This document shows positions 25,149 through 33,212 of a stretch of DNA of 40,534 bases, in pieces. Origin of the DNA: Candidatus Limadaptatus stercoripullorum. GTDB lineage: Bacteria; Bacillota; Clostridia; Christensenellales; CAG-917. Position 1 is the first letter of the stretch; each line of letters opens with the position of its first letter. The notes beneath the pieces are model-generated. The model did not search any database. It was given only the letters and a program-made list of their open reading frames with translations, and had not been told where the DNA came from. The position numbers and the translations under genes were made by a program. The DNA lies in the NCBI GenBank assembly GCA_018713795.1, contig DVOE01000057.1, forward strand, positions 1 through 40,534, read 5' to 3'.

Positions 25149-26283
25149 GAGCGTCCGAGCGGCGGAGACGGGCGGATATGGCTTCGAGGCGCGCCGCGAA
25201 GGTGTAGATGTCCCTCTCCGTCGTGTCCGCGCCTATGCTCGCGCGCACCGCGCCGCGGTTTTGAGTCCCGAGAGCTCGGTGCGCAAGAGGCGCGCAGTGC
25301 AGCCCGCCGCGCACGGCGATGTCCGCCTCGGCGAGTTTGTCGGCTATCTCGCCGCTGTCCCGCCCCGGGAGATTGAACGAGATCACCCCGAGCGAGGTGT
25401 CGCGGGTGTAGAGCTCCGCGCCCATAGCTTTGAGGTAACCCGCAAGTTCGCCGCCCAGCCGCGCCGTGTGCTCGCGGAGCGCGGCGGCGTTTTCAAAGCT
25501 CCATTTCGCGCCCGCGTGCAGGGCGGCGATCCCTCCCGCGAACAGCGTGCCCGCCTCGAACGCCTCGGGCGGCTCGGAGGGCTGATAGGTGCTGTCCGAC
25601 GCAGTGCCCGTCCCGCCCATGAGAAGGGGCATGAGCCCGAGATCGCGGCGGAACACCAACACGCCCGTGCCTTGTACGCCGTGAAGTCCCTTGTGCCCGG
25701 GGAGCGCGAGCATATGCGCGCCGAGTTTTTTCATGTCCACGGGAACGAGGGGGACGGCTTGCGCTCCGTCGAGCAGCAGCGTCACACCCGACCGCCTGAC
25801 AGACTCCGCGAGCAGGTCGAGGTCTATGCGCGCGCCGGTGACATTGGACGCTATGGACAGGGCGGCGAAATCGGCGTTCGCGAGCGCGCTGTCCAGGTGC
25901 TCGGGAGTTATCCTGCCTCCCGCGGGCTCCACGACCATGAGCGAGATCTTGCCGCGCTTTTCCAGTTCGAAGAGGGGACGCAGCACGGAATTGTGGTCGA
26001 ACGCCGTGGTCACCACCCGCATCCCTTCCCGCAAAAATCCGAATATGCCGAGATTGAGCGCCTCCGTACAATTTTTCGTGAACACCGCGGCGTACCCGCC
26101 GCCGTCCGCCCCGAGCGCCGAGAGCAGATATTCCCTGCAATTTTCTATCTTGACCGCCGCGTCGAGGGCGTAGCGGTGCCCGCTCCTTCCGCTGTTGGCG
26201 CTGTGCGCGAGGTCGTAGAGCAGGGCGGCTTCCACGCCCTTGGGCTTGAAACCGCTGGTCGCGGCGTTGTCGAGATATATCAT
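25132..26283 (-). CDS. cysteine desulfurase / selenocysteine lyase family protein
   Basis: A 383-residue class V PLP aminotransferase-fold protein. Seen: the LDNAATS start, HSANSGRSGHR, LLLDGAQAVP (PLP-binding D172 and Q175), PGHKG with the PLP lysine at 198, FEAGTLFAGGIAAL, and the catalytic Cys330 in RGGLHCAPLAH. These features match the cysteine desulfurase branch (am_tr_V_EGC type) that in Bacillota occurs near selenium or sulfur trafficking genes rather than the IscS/NifS branch with Fe-S scaffolds. It takes sulfur or selenium from (seleno)cysteine. It is divergent from a DUF3343 gene, a known partner. No selD or scaffold gene lies in the window. Confidence 0.85.
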   Translation of the reverse strand: MIYLDNAATSGFKPKGVEAALLYDLAHSANSGRSGHRYALDAAVKIENCREYLLSALGADGGGYAAVFTKNCTEALNLGIFGFLREGMRVVTTAFDHNSVLRPLFELEKRGKISLMVVEPAGGRITPEHLDSALANADFAALSIASNVTGARIDLDLLAESVRRSGVTLLLDGAQAVPLVPVDMKKLGAHMLALPGHKGLHGVQGTGVLVFRRDLGLMPLLMGGTGTASDSTYQPSEPPEAFEAGTLFAGGIAALHAGAKWSFENAAALREHTARLGGELAGYLKAMGAELYTRDTSLGVISFNLPGRDSGEIADKLAEADIAVRGGLHCAPLAHRALGTQNRGAVRASIGADTTERDIYTFAARLEAISARLRRSDALNRTR

Positions 26284-26349
26284 ACTGCACTATATGCCCG
26301 CGCGCGCGGATGTTGCGGGAGGGTGTAACAAAAGAAAAATTCCGGCAGT

Positions 26350-26378
26350 ATTGTATATTGGCGGACGGATACATACAA
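26350..26378 (-). promoter_or_regulatory. possible promoter for the cysteine desulfurase gene
   Basis: On the minus strand: TTGTAT (26373-26378), 17 bases, TACAAT (26350-26355). The -10 is good and the -35 weak. Confidence 0.35.
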
Positions 26379-26394
26379 ATACTCGGAGGGGAAA

Positions 26395-26643
26395 ATGAGA
26401 GAGTTTTTCGTTGCGTTCCGTTCGCGGTCGGATGCACTGCGCTTTTATGAGGAGATCTCGACCTATCGCGTGCCCGCCAAACTCATCAACACGCCGTCGT
26501 CTGCGGGAGTGGGGTGCGGGCTTTCGGTCAAACTGCTCGCAAAGAGCATGGGCGATGCGCGGAGGGTGCTGGAGAGGATGCGCCTCGGCTCGGTCATCGG
26601 CTTTTTCCGTATCGCGGAAAACGGAGCGGCGGTCAGACTGTGA
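26395..26643 (+). CDS. DUF3343 putative Se/S carrier-like protein
   Basis: An 82-residue protein matching the DUF3343 (putative Se/S carrier) family: it opens with a short strand and the helix SRSDALRFYEEI, then KLINTPSSAGVGCGLSVKL, where the Cys in GCGLSV is the expected carrier residue, and ends with SVIGFFRI. CGGAGGGG precedes the ATG. Proteins of this family are thought to accept sulfur or selenium from a cysteine desulfurase; the divergent neighbour is exactly such an enzyme. Carrier function is inferred from the family and the single conserved Cys. Confidence 0.78.
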   Translation: MREFFVAFRSRSDALRFYEEISTYRVPAKLINTPSSAGVGCGLSVKLLAKSMGDARRVLERMRLGSVIGFFRIAENGAAVRL

Positions 26644-26702
26644 CCCCGCCCCGCCGCGAGCGGAAATAGTGCGGAAAACGCACGGAAAACGCCCTTAGAA
26701 GA

Positions 26703-26731
26703 TTGCTTAAATCGCGAACTCGTGCAATAAT
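26703..26731 (+). promoter_or_regulatory. predicted promoter for nth, placed for a leaderless transcript
   Basis: TTGCTT (26703-26708), 17 bases, AATAAT (26726-26731). The GTG start at 26738 is seven bases after the -10, where transcription itself should begin. Confidence 0.5.
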
Positions 26732-26737
26732 GTAGCC

Positions 26738-27367
26738 GTGAACGCGAAAGATGTCAAAACAATTGAACTCCTCGAAAAGATGCACCCGGACGCCGAGTGC
26801 GAACTTCACTTCGGCTCGCCCTTCGAACTGCTCGTCGCGGTCATCCTTTCCGCGCAGTGTACGGACAAACGGGTGAACGAGGTGACGAAGCATCTTTTCA
26901 AGCGCGCGAACACTCCTCGCGGCATCGTCGAGATGCCCCTCGAAGAACTCGAAAAGGAGATCTTCTCCTGCGGGTTTTATCACAGCAAGGCGCGCGCGCT
27001 CAAAGAGATGTCCGCCGCCGTGCTCGAGCGCGGGGGAGTGCCCGAGACGAGGGAAGAGCTCATGAAGCTCCGCGGCGTGGGCAGAAAGACGGCGAATGTG
27101 GTGACGGCGGTCGCCTTCGGCGGAAACGCCATAGCCGTGGACACCCATGTCTTCCGCGTCGCGAACAGGCTGGGGCTTGCCGAGGCGAACACCCCGGAGA
27201 AGACGGAAGAGCAGCTCGAGGCGCGTTTTGACGAGAGTCTTTGGAGCAGACTGCATCATCTCCTCATCTTTCACGGGCGCTACACCTGCCACTCGCAAAA
27301 GCCCGATTGCGCGGCTTGTTTGCTGAAAGAGGAGTGCAAGTACTACAATAAAACGCAAAAAGTATAA
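26738..27367 (+). CDS. nth: endonuclease III
   Basis: A 209-residue bifunctional DNA glycosylase/AP lyase that removes oxidised pyrimidines. The helix-hairpin-helix LRGVGRKTANVV carries the catalytic lysine and AVDTHVFRVANR the catalytic Asp. The 4Fe-4S loop is intact with C-X6-C-X2-C-X5-C at the C-terminus (CHSQKPDCAACLLKEEC). The best start is GTG 26738, which gives the usual family N-terminus; no Shine-Dalgarno lies upstream and the predicted -10 is only seven bases away, so the message may be leaderless. The next in-frame ATG (26780) would cut into the first helix. Confidence 0.94.
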   Translation: MNAKDVKTIELLEKMHPDAECELHFGSPFELLVAVILSAQCTDKRVNEVTKHLFKRANTPRGIVEMPLEELEKEIFSCGFYHSKARALKEMSAAVLERGGVPETREELMKLRGVGRKTANVVTAVAFGGNAIAVDTHVFRVANRLGLAEANTPEKTEEQLEARFDESLWSRLHHLLIFHGRYTCHSQKPDCAACLLKEECKYYNKTQKV

Positions 27368-27443
27368 TACTTTTGGCTGTTTTCGAGAATACTTCGGCGT
27401 TCGGAGCGTCTGCTCGGCGCCGAGATCAACGGACGGACGAGAG

Positions 27444-28280
27444 ATGGAAAGGTTCGAGATAGTGTCAAAAAGAGTGCTCGCGGAGCGCGTGAACGAATAT
27501 GTCGTCTACGCTCCCGATGTCGCGCGCCATGCGCGCGCGGGTCAGTTCGTCATCCTGCGCACCGACGACGAGGGCGAGAGGGTGCCGTTCACCGTGTGCG
27601 ATTACGACCGCGGGGCGGGCACCGTCTGCATACTTGTGCAGGAAGTCGGTTATACAACGAAGAAGCTCGCGGAGATGAACGCCGGCGACAGGCTCGCCGA
27701 CTTCGTGGGACCGCTCGGCAATCCCACCGATCTTTCGGGATACGAGCGCATTTTGCTCATAGGCGGCGGCATAGGTTCCGCCGTGGTTTATCCCCAGGCA
27801 AAGCAGCTTGCGGCGGAAGGAAGACCCGCCGATGTCATAGTCGGGGCGAGGAATGTCTCGCTTGCCGTCTACACCGAGGAATTCAAAAAGCTCGCTCGCT
27901 CGTTCACGCTCATAACCGATGACGGTTCGAGCGGTAAAAAAGGGTTCGTCACCGATGCCGCGAGAGAGCTCTTCGAGGCGGGAGAAAAGTACGATTGCGT
28001 GTTCGCGGTAGGTCCTCTGCCAATGATGAAGGCGGTCTCGGCGCTCACGAGAGAGTTCGGCATCCCCACCGTGGTCAGCATGAATTCGCTGATGGTGGAC
28101 GGAACGGGGATGTGCGGCTGCTGTCGTCTCACCGTGGGCGGAAAGGTGCGCTACGCCTGCATACACGGTCCCGAATTCGACGGGCATCTCGTGGACTTCG
28201 ACGAAGCCATCTCGCGTTCCAAGATGTACGCCGCCGACGAAAAGCGGCATATGTGCAGGCTGACCGGGGAGGTGAGATGA
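27444..28280 (+). CDS. nfnA: NfnA-type FAD/NAD-binding subunit (sulfide/dihydroorotate dehydrogenase-like)
   Basis: A 278-residue ferredoxin reductase-fold protein: FAD domain (1-100, with VPFTVCDYDR), NAD domain starting ILLIGGGIGSAVVYPQAK, and a C-terminal 2Fe-2S site formed by GMCGCCRLTV and YACIHGPEFDGH (C224, C227, C239 among the ligands). Together with the next gene it matches the electron-bifurcating NADH-dependent ferredoxin:NADP+ oxidoreductase NfnAB of anaerobes, which balances NADH, NADPH and reduced ferredoxin. Databases often call such pairs glutamate synthase-like. The ribosome site is weak (GGACGAGAG). The stop overlaps the next gene. Confidence 0.85.
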   Translation: MERFEIVSKRVLAERVNEYVVYAPDVARHARAGQFVILRTDDEGERVPFTVCDYDRGAGTVCILVQEVGYTTKKLAEMNAGDRLADFVGPLGNPTDLSGYERILLIGGGIGSAVVYPQAKQLAAEGRPADVIVGARNVSLAVYTEEFKKLARSFTLITDDGSSGKKGFVTDAARELFEAGEKYDCVFAVGPLPMMKAVSALTREFGIPTVVSMNSLMVDGTGMCGCCRLTVGGKVRYACIHGPEFDGHLVDFDEAISRSKMYAADEKRHMCRLTGEVR

Positions 28281-29650
28281 TGGACAAGACTTTGAGGAAT
28301 GCGCTCCCCGCGAGGGAAGCGTCCGAACGCATAAAGGACTTTTTCGAGGTCTCGCCGGGATTTTCGGAGCAGACCGCGCTCGCCGAGGCGGCGAGATGTC
28401 TCTCCTGCAAAAACGCTCCCTGCATGAAGGGCTGTCCCGTCGGGGTGCATATCCCGGATTTCATCGCCGCGCTGAGGACGGAGGGCGCGCAGGCGGCTGC
28501 CGCCGTCATCTCCGCCGACAACAATCTGCCCGCGGTTTGCGGCAGGGTGTGTCCGCAGGAGAATCAATGCGAAAAGTTCTGCATAAGGCGGGAGAAGCTG
28601 GGCGGTTCGGTGTCCATAGGCGCGCTCGAGAGGTTTGTCGCCGACCACGCTCCCGAGACCGAGAAGAGGAGACCCGCGCCCTGCGGCATAAGCGTCGCGG
28701 TGGTGGGATCGGGTCCCGCGGGACTGTCCTGCGCGGCAGATCTTGCCAAGGCGGGTGCAAAAGTCACCGTCTTTGAGGCTCTGCACAAGGCGGGCGGCGT
28801 GCTCGAGTACGGCATACCCGAGTTCAGACTGCCCAAAGCCGTCGTGGACAAGGAGATAAAGGCGCTCGAGGCGCTCGGCGTGGAGATAAGGTGCGACGAA
28901 GTTGTCGGCAGATCGGTGACTCTTCCCGAGCTCATGGAAACTCACGACGCCGTGTTCATAGGTTCGGGCGCGGGGCTGCCGCTCTTTCTCGGCATAGATG
29001 GGGAGACTCTGTGCGGCGTGCTGTCCGCGAACGAGCTCCTGACCCGCGTAAATCTCATGAAGGCTTACCGCGAAGACGCGGTGACGCCCGTCCCGCGCGG
29101 CAAGAATGTCGTGGTTGTGGGCGCGGGCAATGTCGCCATGGACGCCGCCCGCACCGCGAGAAGGCTGGGGGCGGAGGTCACTCTTGTCTACAGAAGGAGC
29201 AGGGCGGAGATGCCTGCCCGCGCGGAGGAGATAGCCCACGCCGAAGAGGAGGGGATAAAGTTCGAACTTCTGACAAATCCCGTCCGCATACACGGCGACG
29301 AAAAGGGATTTGTCTGCGGGGTGACCTGCGTGCGTATGCGCCTCGGCGAACCGGGGAAGGACGGCAGGCGCCGTCCGATAGTCGTGGAAGGCAGCGAATT
29401 CGACATCCCCTGCGACGAGCTCGTGGTCGCCCTCGGCACCACTCCCAATCCGCTCATCAAGAGCAGCTATCCGGATCTTCCGACCACCGAGAAGGGCACC
29501 GTTATCGCGGACGAGAACGGCAGGACGCCCATACCCCGGTTGTACGCGGGCGGAGACGCCATGACGGGAGCGGCGACGGTCATACTCGCGATGGGCGCGG
29601 GAAAACGCGCGGCGAAGGCGATACTCGAAGACTGCGCGCCGCGCGCCTGA
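28280..29650 (+). CDS. nfnB: NfnB-type NADPH-dependent oxidoreductase subunit (glutamate synthase small-subunit-like)
   Basis: A 456-residue flavoprotein. The N-terminal part carries two cysteine groups for 4Fe-4S clusters (CLSCKNAPCMKGCP and CGRVCPQENQCEKFC). Two dinucleotide-binding motifs follow: VVGSGPAGLSCA for FAD and VVGAGNVAMDAAR for NADPH, and AGGDAMTGAATVILAMGAG closes the FAD site. This is the layout of both the GltD-like protein and NfnB; absence of a large glutamate synthase subunit and the paired NfnA-like gene favour NfnB. ATG 28280 is seven bases after GGAGG; ATG 28277 would add one Met and make an ATGA overlap. Confidence 0.85.
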   Translation: MDKTLRNALPAREASERIKDFFEVSPGFSEQTALAEAARCLSCKNAPCMKGCPVGVHIPDFIAALRTEGAQAAAAVISADNNLPAVCGRVCPQENQCEKFCIRREKLGGSVSIGALERFVADHAPETEKRRPAPCGISVAVVGSGPAGLSCAADLAKAGAKVTVFEALHKAGGVLEYGIPEFRLPKAVVDKEIKALEALGVEIRCDEVVGRSVTLPELMETHDAVFIGSGAGLPLFLGIDGETLCGVLSANELLTRVNLMKAYREDAVTPVPRGKNVVVVGAGNVAMDAARTARRLGAEVTLVYRRSRAEMPARAEEIAHAEEEGIKFELLTNPVRIHGDEKGFVCGVTCVRMRLGEPGKDGRRRPIVVEGSEFDIPCDELVVALGTTPNPLIKSSYPDLPTTEKGTVIADENGRTPIPRLYAGGDAMTGAATVILAMGAGKRAAKAILEDCAPRA

Positions 29651-30937
<1,287 letters not shown>

Positions 30938-30958
30938 AAGACGGGAAGAGGGGGAATA

Positions 30959-31162
30959 ATGACGACGAAAGCAAAGAAGATAGTCAAGATCACCGCGATC
31001 GCCGTCATCACCAACCTCGAAAAGTGGGTGTACTTCGGCGTCAAATTCCGCCTCGTAATGAACTCGCGCTCGGCGGTCTACACCACGGGCGAGTGCGGCG
31101 GCATAATCGCCGTGATAGGAGAGGACAAGGGCGACATCACCCTGCTTTCGGACATCCATTAA
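30959..31162 (+). CDS. small unknown protein downstream of obg
   Basis: A 67-residue protein (starts MTTKAKKIVKITAIAV, ends GDITLLSDIH). GAGGGGG lies six bases before the ATG, and a strong terminator follows 29 bases after the stop, so it is a well-defined cistron. The first half is basic and hydrophobic; the second half has alternating beta-like residues with one Cys (TTGECGGIIAVIGEDKG). I do not recognise a family. Confidence 0.68.
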   Translation: MTTKAKKIVKITAIAVITNLEKWVYFGVKFRLVMNSRSAVYTTGECGGIIAVIGEDKGDITLLSDIH

Positions 31163-31191
31163 AATCGCATTATATGTCTGATCGGCATATG

Positions 31192-31226
31192 AAAACGGAG
31201 CGGGACATCCGCTCCGTTTTTGTTTC
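31192..31226. terminator. strong bidirectional terminator after the obg operon
   Basis: Perfect 12-bp stem (AAAACGGAGCGG with CCGCTCCGTTTT), 5-base loop, T-runs on both strands. It also serves the minus-strand gene ending at 31239. Confidence 0.92.
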
Positions 31227-31238
31227 GCATTGCAGCTC

Positions 31239-31910
31239 TCAGCCCTCGTCCGCGGGCTTCTCTTCGGCTGCGAGCCCAGCTCCGCACTCCGGGCAGAACT
31301 TCGCGTCCCCGCAGGCGGCGCCGCACGAGGGGCAGATCTTCTCGTCCGCGCTCTCCTCGGGCTGTTCGGCGGGCAGAGTTGCCGACGGGGTCAGGAACAG
31401 GCGCTGCGCCGCCGTGAGGTCGCGCGAGCCCCACGCTCCGCGCAGGATCTCCTCCTCGCGCGCAGCGTAGACGGCGGCAACTTTCAGCATCTCGGGAGAC
31501 ATGTTTTCTGCGGAGAGTCCCGCTGCCGCGGCAGCGGCGGGGCTGTACAGGGCGGCGGTGCATTCCACCGCTTCCTGCTCGGTCATCTCCACGCCGTTTT
31601 TGACCAGCACCAGCCCCGCCACCAGCCGGTGATCGGGGAGATTGCCCGTCTCGATGAGCTTTTCCGCCGCCTCTTTCGCGTTCGGGGCGTAGCCGAACAC
31701 GGAGATGAGCGGCACCGCGTTGCGCAGCGATACCGCGTCGACGATGGCGCAGAGCTGGCGGCAGTAGCCGTATTTCGACATCACGATCATCGCGGGTATC
31801 GCCGGGATGAACAAAAAAGTCATGGGGAAGAGTATCTTGTAAGCGCGTTCGAGACGCTTGCATCGCGCGTGCAGATCGGGGACTATGGCTTTAAGTCTGA
31901 CGCCTCTCAT
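31239..31910 (-). CDS. zinc-ribbon protein with a membrane segment
   Basis: A 223-residue protein. ATG 31910 has GGGAGGA seven bases upstream, better than the further upstream Met. A hydrophobic stretch (ILFPMTFLFIPAIPAMIVM, about residues 26-44) is probably membrane-embedded. The middle is helical and Ala/Glu-rich, and the C-terminus is a four-cysteine zinc ribbon (CPSCGAACGDAKFCPECG) followed by an acidic tail. Such ribbons are common in Bacillota membrane proteins of unknown role. Function not assigned. A promoter lies about 40 bases upstream. Confidence 0.75.
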   Translation of the reverse strand: MRGVRLKAIVPDLHARCKRLERAYKILFPMTFLFIPAIPAMIVMSKYGYCRQLCAIVDAVSLRNAVPLISVFGYAPNAKEAAEKLIETGNLPDHRLVAGLVLVKNGVEMTEQEAVECTAALYSPAAAAAAGLSAENMSPEMLKVAAVYAAREEEILRGAWGSRDLTAAQRLFLTPSATLPAEQPEESADEKICPSCGAACGDAKFCPECGAGLAAEEKPADEG

Positions 31911-31946
31911 GTCGTTTCCTCCCGCGCCCGCTCGGGGCACGGTCAA

Positions 31947-31975
31947 ATTCTACCACATACTCCCGCCGTTGTCAT
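31947..31975 (-). promoter_or_regulatory. predicted promoter of the zinc-ribbon gene
   Basis: On the minus strand: ATGACA (31970-31975), 17 bases, TAGAAT (31947-31952), each one base from consensus. Confidence 0.6.
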
Positions 31976-32034
31976 CACGGTTCGGCACAAAACGCGGCGG
32001 ACGCCGCCCGAGACGGGAAGGGAGAAAGTGCGGG

Positions 32035-32070
32035 ATAAGAAAAGCGGACTTCGCGATCGAAGTCCGCTTG
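32035..32070 (-). terminator. terminator of the tRNA-Leu gene
   Basis: Directly after the tRNA CCA end on the minus strand: AAGCGGACTT pairs with AAGTCCGCTT (10 bp, 8-base loop), followed by TTCTTATC. Confidence 0.8.
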
Positions 32071-32071
32071 C

Positions 32072-32154
32072 TGGTGCGGCCACCGAGACTTGAACTCGGA
32101 CGGTCTCCCATACGCCCCTCAAACGTACGCGTCTGCCTATTCCGCCATGGCCGC
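32072..32154 (-). tRNA. tRNA-Leu, anticodon GAG
   Basis: An 83-base class II tRNA with CCA encoded. The acceptor stem is GCGGCCA/TGGCCGC. The T arm is CCGAG, TTCAAGT loop, CTCGG. The anticodon stem TACGT/GCGTA encloses TTGAGGG, giving anticodon GAG (reads CUC and CUU). A short variable arm (TGGGAGACCGT) and the Leu-type D arm (TGGCGGAATAGGCAGACGCG) agree. The only ACGT tetranucleotide I found in the window is in this anticodon stem. The gene stands alone with its own promoter and terminator. Confidence 0.95.
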
Positions 32155-32164
32155 AAGTGAGGTC

Positions 32165-32193
32165 ATTTTACCCCTACCTCGGCGGTTTGTCAA
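32165..32193 (-). promoter_or_regulatory. promoter of the tRNA-Leu gene
   Basis: On the minus strand: TTGACA (32188-32193), 17 bases, TAAAAT (32165-32170). Near-consensus, as usual for stable RNA genes; the start is predicted a few bases before the mature 5' end. Confidence 0.8.
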
Positions 32194-32237
32194 TTGTTTG
32201 AAAGGCAAATTATCAACATTCTCGGGGAGGCGGAATA

Positions 32238-32393
32238 TTGTGTGTTATGACGCCCCTCCCGAGCCGCCTGAACTGCCTTGCCGCCATCGCCGCCGAACTT
32301 GTCTGCGAAGGTAAGAGCAGGGCGGAAGTGGAGATGACCTTGCAGTTCCTCGCCCTCATGACGGCGGCGGTCAGGAGCTATCTCTATGCATAG
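32238..32393 (+). CDS. 51-residue small protein of unknown function
   Basis: A short frame. TTG 32238 has GGGGAGG (32224-32230) seven bases upstream, so I prefer it over ATG 32247, whose spacing to the same site would be 16 bases. The product (MCVMTPLPSRLNCLAAIAAE onward) has two helical, Ala/Leu-rich segments around CEGKSRAEVEM. The length and helix-turn-helix-like pattern recall short Bacillota proteins such as DUF6774, but the resemblance is loose. It lies between the divergent tRNA promoter and the SARP promoter. No clear promoter of its own was found. Confidence 0.5.
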   Translation: MCVMTPLPSRLNCLAAIAAELVCEGKSRAEVEMTLQFLALMTAAVRSYLYA

Positions 32394-32452
32394 ATCCGAC
32401 TCGGCGAGGATTGGGCGCGGGCGCACACATAGGTATATTTGCGCACATGGTA

Positions 32453-32481
32453 TTGAAATTCCCGAGTCGGCGTGATATAAT
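32453..32481 (+). promoter_or_regulatory. sigma-A promoter for the SARP-like gene
   Basis: TTGAAA (32453-32458), 17 bases, TATAAT (32476-32481) with TG one base before the -10. The start near 32488 gives a leader of about 170 bases. Confidence 0.78.
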
Positions 32482-32487
32482 TTGTCC

Positions 32488-32660
32488 GCTACACATCCAA
32501 ATCGGGCTTCCGAGCCTTCGCCCGGAGGCCGCTCCGAGGGTTTAGTTTTGACCCGCGGCGGATGTGAGCCGGCGCCCGAAAACGGAGAAATGCGTGCCGT
32601 TCGGCTTGTGCGATATGCCTCTTTGGCGGGCGCGTATGAGGATTACCGTGAGGTGGGGAA
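32488..32660 (+). other. long structured-looking 5' leader of the SARP-like gene
   Basis: The leader contains a hairpin at 32505-32530 (GGCTTCCG with CGGAGGCC, one G-U pair). I recognise no riboswitch consensus. A 62-codon frame running through it starts inside the promoter region and is not credible as a gene. Confidence 0.35.
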
Positions 32661-33161
32661 ATGCATATGACAAAGGAAACGGGGACGGAGGACGATCTCG
32701 TCGCTTCGCGCGCAGGGGCGCCGGGCGGCGACGCGTATGTTCGCACCTTCGGCGCATTCTGCCTCTTCGTGAACGGCGAAGAGGTGAAGTTCCGGCTCAG
32801 GAAGTGCAAGGAGTTCCTTGCGTATCTCGTGGACAAGAGGGGAGCGGTCGTGCCCATGTCCGAGATGATCGCCGCGCTCTGGCCGGGTCATCCCGAGGAC
32901 AAGGCGAAACTGCTTTACAGGAACGCCAAATGCCGCCTGTGTATGCTGCTTCGCGGGCTGGGGCTGAACGACGCCCTCATCCTCGGATATGCGCGCGCAA
33001 GCCTGGATCCGGCGGCGCTCGCCTGCGACATGTGGGACTATCTCGACGACGAGACGGACAGTAGCTACGCCGGGGAGTACATGACGGACTACGCCTGGCC
33101 GGCGGCGACGAGGTCCCGCCTCGACATAGTCGCTCTGCGCCGCGGCTTTGCCGTGAATTGA
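32661..33161 (+). CDS. SARP/BTAD-like winged-helix DNA-binding protein
   Basis: A 166-residue protein whose core (about 26-125) matches the N-terminal OmpR-like winged helix of SARP-type regulators: VRTFGAFCLFVNGEEVKF, then KCKEFLAYLVDKRGAVV, the conserved LWPGHPEDKAK, and ALACDMWDYL at the end. It lacks the large TPR/BTAD part of full-length SARPs, and no receiver or kinase domain is attached. It should bind DNA as a transcription regulator; target and signal are unknown. GAGGTGGGG precedes ATG 32661 (ATG 32667 is also possible). It has a strong promoter and a bidirectional terminator shared with the convergent membrane protein gene. Confidence 0.75.
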   Translation: MHMTKETGTEDDLVASRAGAPGGDAYVRTFGAFCLFVNGEEVKFRLRKCKEFLAYLVDKRGAVVPMSEMIAALWPGHPEDKAKLLYRNAKCRLCMLLRGLGLNDALILGYARASLDPAALACDMWDYLDDETDSSYAGEYMTDYAWPAATRSRLDIVALRRGFAVN

Positions 33162-33176
33162 CTCGGCTAAAAAGAA

Positions 33177-33209
33177 AAAAGCGCCCCCGAGAGGGCGCTT
33201 TTGCTTTTT
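33177..33209. terminator. bidirectional terminator between the SARP-like and two-TM genes
   Basis: AAAAGCGCCC pairs with GGGCGCTTTT (10 bp, 6-base loop), with A-rich and T-rich flanks. Confidence 0.88.
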
Positions 33210-33212
33210 GTC

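Noticed and set aside
27357-27373. A 17-base palindrome around the nth stop codon (AAAAGTAT, A, ATACTTTT)
   Set aside because: It has only a one-base centre, so it cannot form a normal terminator hairpin; an operator is possible but nothing supports it.
32488-32660. Possible riboswitch before the SARP-like gene
   Set aside because: No conserved riboswitch core could be matched; only a generic hairpin is visible.
32482-32670. A 62-codon frame in the SARP leader
   Set aside because: It starts inside the promoter region, has no ribosome site, and covers a likely structured leader.
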